A stretch of 64,000 nucleotides of DNA from Ridgeia piscesae (taxonomy: Eukaryota; Annelida; Polychaeta; Sabellida; Siboglinidae). A model generated the notes under the pieces. It searched no databases, was not told the DNA's origin, and worked only from the letters and a program-made list of their open reading frames with translations. Where the stretch lies: contig JAODUO010000123.1 in assembly GCA_025642075.2 (NCBI GenBank), positions 668,501 through 732,500 of the forward strand, given 5' to 3'. This document shows positions 62,996 through 64,000 of this stretch, piece by piece (the first letter of the stretch is position 1; each line of letters opens with the position of its first letter). A program made the position numbers and the translations under genes.

Positions 62996-63831
62996 GTGGG
63001 AGCACAGGAAGGGGGCATATTTAGGGGGTCCTTTTGGACATATTTTCATTTATCTTGATTCAGCAGACGCCTGTTCAATAGTTTACCTAGATTTATTTAA
63101 ATGCCACTGAATTTATTGTATATGTAATCATTTCTAGAATATGTGTTTAAAATCAGCGTAATATCACATGACAGCAGGGACAGAAACAAGACATATTTAT
63201 TTGTCCCAAACGTATAATACATTAAAAATAATAGTATTGAAAAAAATACCATACAATATCACAAAGAAACTTGCATAAACATCAAAGTGGTTAGTGTATG
63301 ATGCATGATATGTGAATTGTGTCATAGAAGCGATAGGAAACTCCTACTAATATAAATTATGGTCGCTCTCATAAGAGCCACCTTATGAAATAATTCAAAC
63401 GTTGAGTACACTTATATAAACAGTTTGACAGAACTAGTGAATAATAACCACCTAGATACACAAATACCATTCCTGCATGATACAGACATACATAATATAA
63501 TGAGGCATACAGACAGTCAGTTTCTACAAGTATGTAAACAATTATTTAATCAAGCATTGCATATATAACTGTTAGAATGAGAATACTGAAATGAGTTTAT
63601 TGAGGCAATTCTTACAGGTTCTTTTCCGGCTTGTATTAGGCAGTCCTGCCTCTTGGGCCAGCTCTGTCTTGAGCATTGTTTTATTTTTCCTGTGTGTCTC
63701 CCATAGGGCCAAACGTGTACACCCTCCCAAAAATGCTTGGTCCAGTGATCGTAGGGGGCAAGGTTCAGGCTCCCTGCTACTCCGTGGTTGGTCGCAGCAA
63801 GATTGGCAGTTTCTCCGAGGATCTGAAAAAG
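62596..63831 (+). CDS. Second ODF3/CIMAP1-type gene, 5' two coding exons in the window (3' end outside)
   Basis: Residues seen (175) are very similar to the first copy: MVYNYTKPRCPIAAMYSSPG, PCYALPGLVG, HDPRSVHFKGPAYPFGIRHG, DDCSPGPCYFPDPKIYRDG, VPGPGTYSPEKSGPSAYY, IPGPNVY and GRSKIGSFSEDLKK. PGP motifs are intact, including the one lost in the first gene. Exon 1 covers what is exons 1-3 upstream, so two introns are absent here. Exons matching the TPGPANY and C-terminal parts must lie past 64000. Probable role as the first copy. ATG context CACAATGG. Confidence 0.92.
62996..63706 (+). other. Intron 1 of the ODF3 paralogue
   Basis: AT-rich unique sequence, no repeat recognised. A read-through ORF continues 27 bp past the donor to TAG at about 63022. 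Confidence 0.7.
63707..63831 (+). CDS. ODF3 paralogue exon 2 (residues 134-175)
   Basis: GPNVYTLPKMLGPVIVGGKV then QAPCYSVVGRSKIGSF and SEDLKK. Acceptor CTCCCATAG, donor GTACGA. 125 bp, identical length to exon 4 of the first gene. Confidence 0.93.
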
Positions 63832-64000
63832 GTACGAATCAGGCACAAGTCCAGGAGGAGTGGCCTGGGGGAGCTTCATTTGCACCCCAAATAACACCCA
63901 CTGGTGGCCCTGCTCAATTTATATCTTAGGGGTCTGAGTCGGAGCTTCAGCCCGATGCAGGTGTAATTTATCTTAGCATATTTATTTATTTTGTCTTAGT
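63832..64000 (+). other. Start of the next intron of the ODF3 paralogue
   Basis: Begins with donor GTACGA; no further exon reached before the window ends. Confidence 0.6.

Overview
This is animal nuclear DNA: intron-rich, AT-rich, and full of microsatellites, minisatellites and short transposon relics. No bacterial, phage or CRISPR system is visible. The style (very long CA/GT tracts, tRNA-derived SINEs, MITEs with GGGGCC..TTTCACT or CCCAGCAAACA ends, L2-like tails) fits a marine invertebrate, perhaps a mollusc. That placement is inference; the sequence does not name a species.

Region 1 (80-37654, plus strand) is one complete gene, POLR3B, the second-largest (RPC2) subunit of RNA polymerase III. 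I can place 29 coding exons with GT-AG introns and matching phases. They add up to 1133 codons plus stop, the length of human RPC2, once one extra G in exon 26 (G6 at 34768-34773) is discounted. The introns hold nearly all the unusual material. Three tandem arrays appear to have grown from the gene's own splice junctions: 33 copies of the exon 6 donor (3608-4845), about 24 copies of the exon 18 acceptor region (19463-20640), and a 14-bp array resembling the intron 22 donor (29410-30385). In addition a 149-bp block holding the exon 25 acceptor and its first 35 bases is duplicated between CA tracts. Other arrays have units of 20, 29, 63 (3.5 kb, about 56 copies) and, in the 3' UTR, 60 bp.

Region 2 (about 39.9-53.0 kb, plus strand) is a complete six-coding-exon ODF3/CIMAP1 (SHIPPO-repeat) sperm-tail gene of 252 codons, with a likely 5' UTR exon at 45378 and a candidate CpG-rich first exon ending at 40236. 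Its introns carry transposon fragments.

Region 3 (about 56.3-64.0 kb, plus strand) is a second, partial ODF3-like paralogue. Its first coding exon (62596-62995) corresponds to three exons of the first copy, the next exon is 63707-63831, and the 3' end lies beyond the window. Long TAC and GCATT arrays lie just upstream of its start codon.

The genes do not form an operon. POLR3B is a housekeeping transcription gene, and the ODF3 pair is a head-to-tail tandem duplication of axoneme/sperm-flagellum genes. Base composition changes between them: POLR3B introns look CpG-poor, while the stretch from about 38.5 kb onward is CpG-rich. The strongest candidate for something new is the set of splice-junction-seeded minisatellites inside POLR3B.
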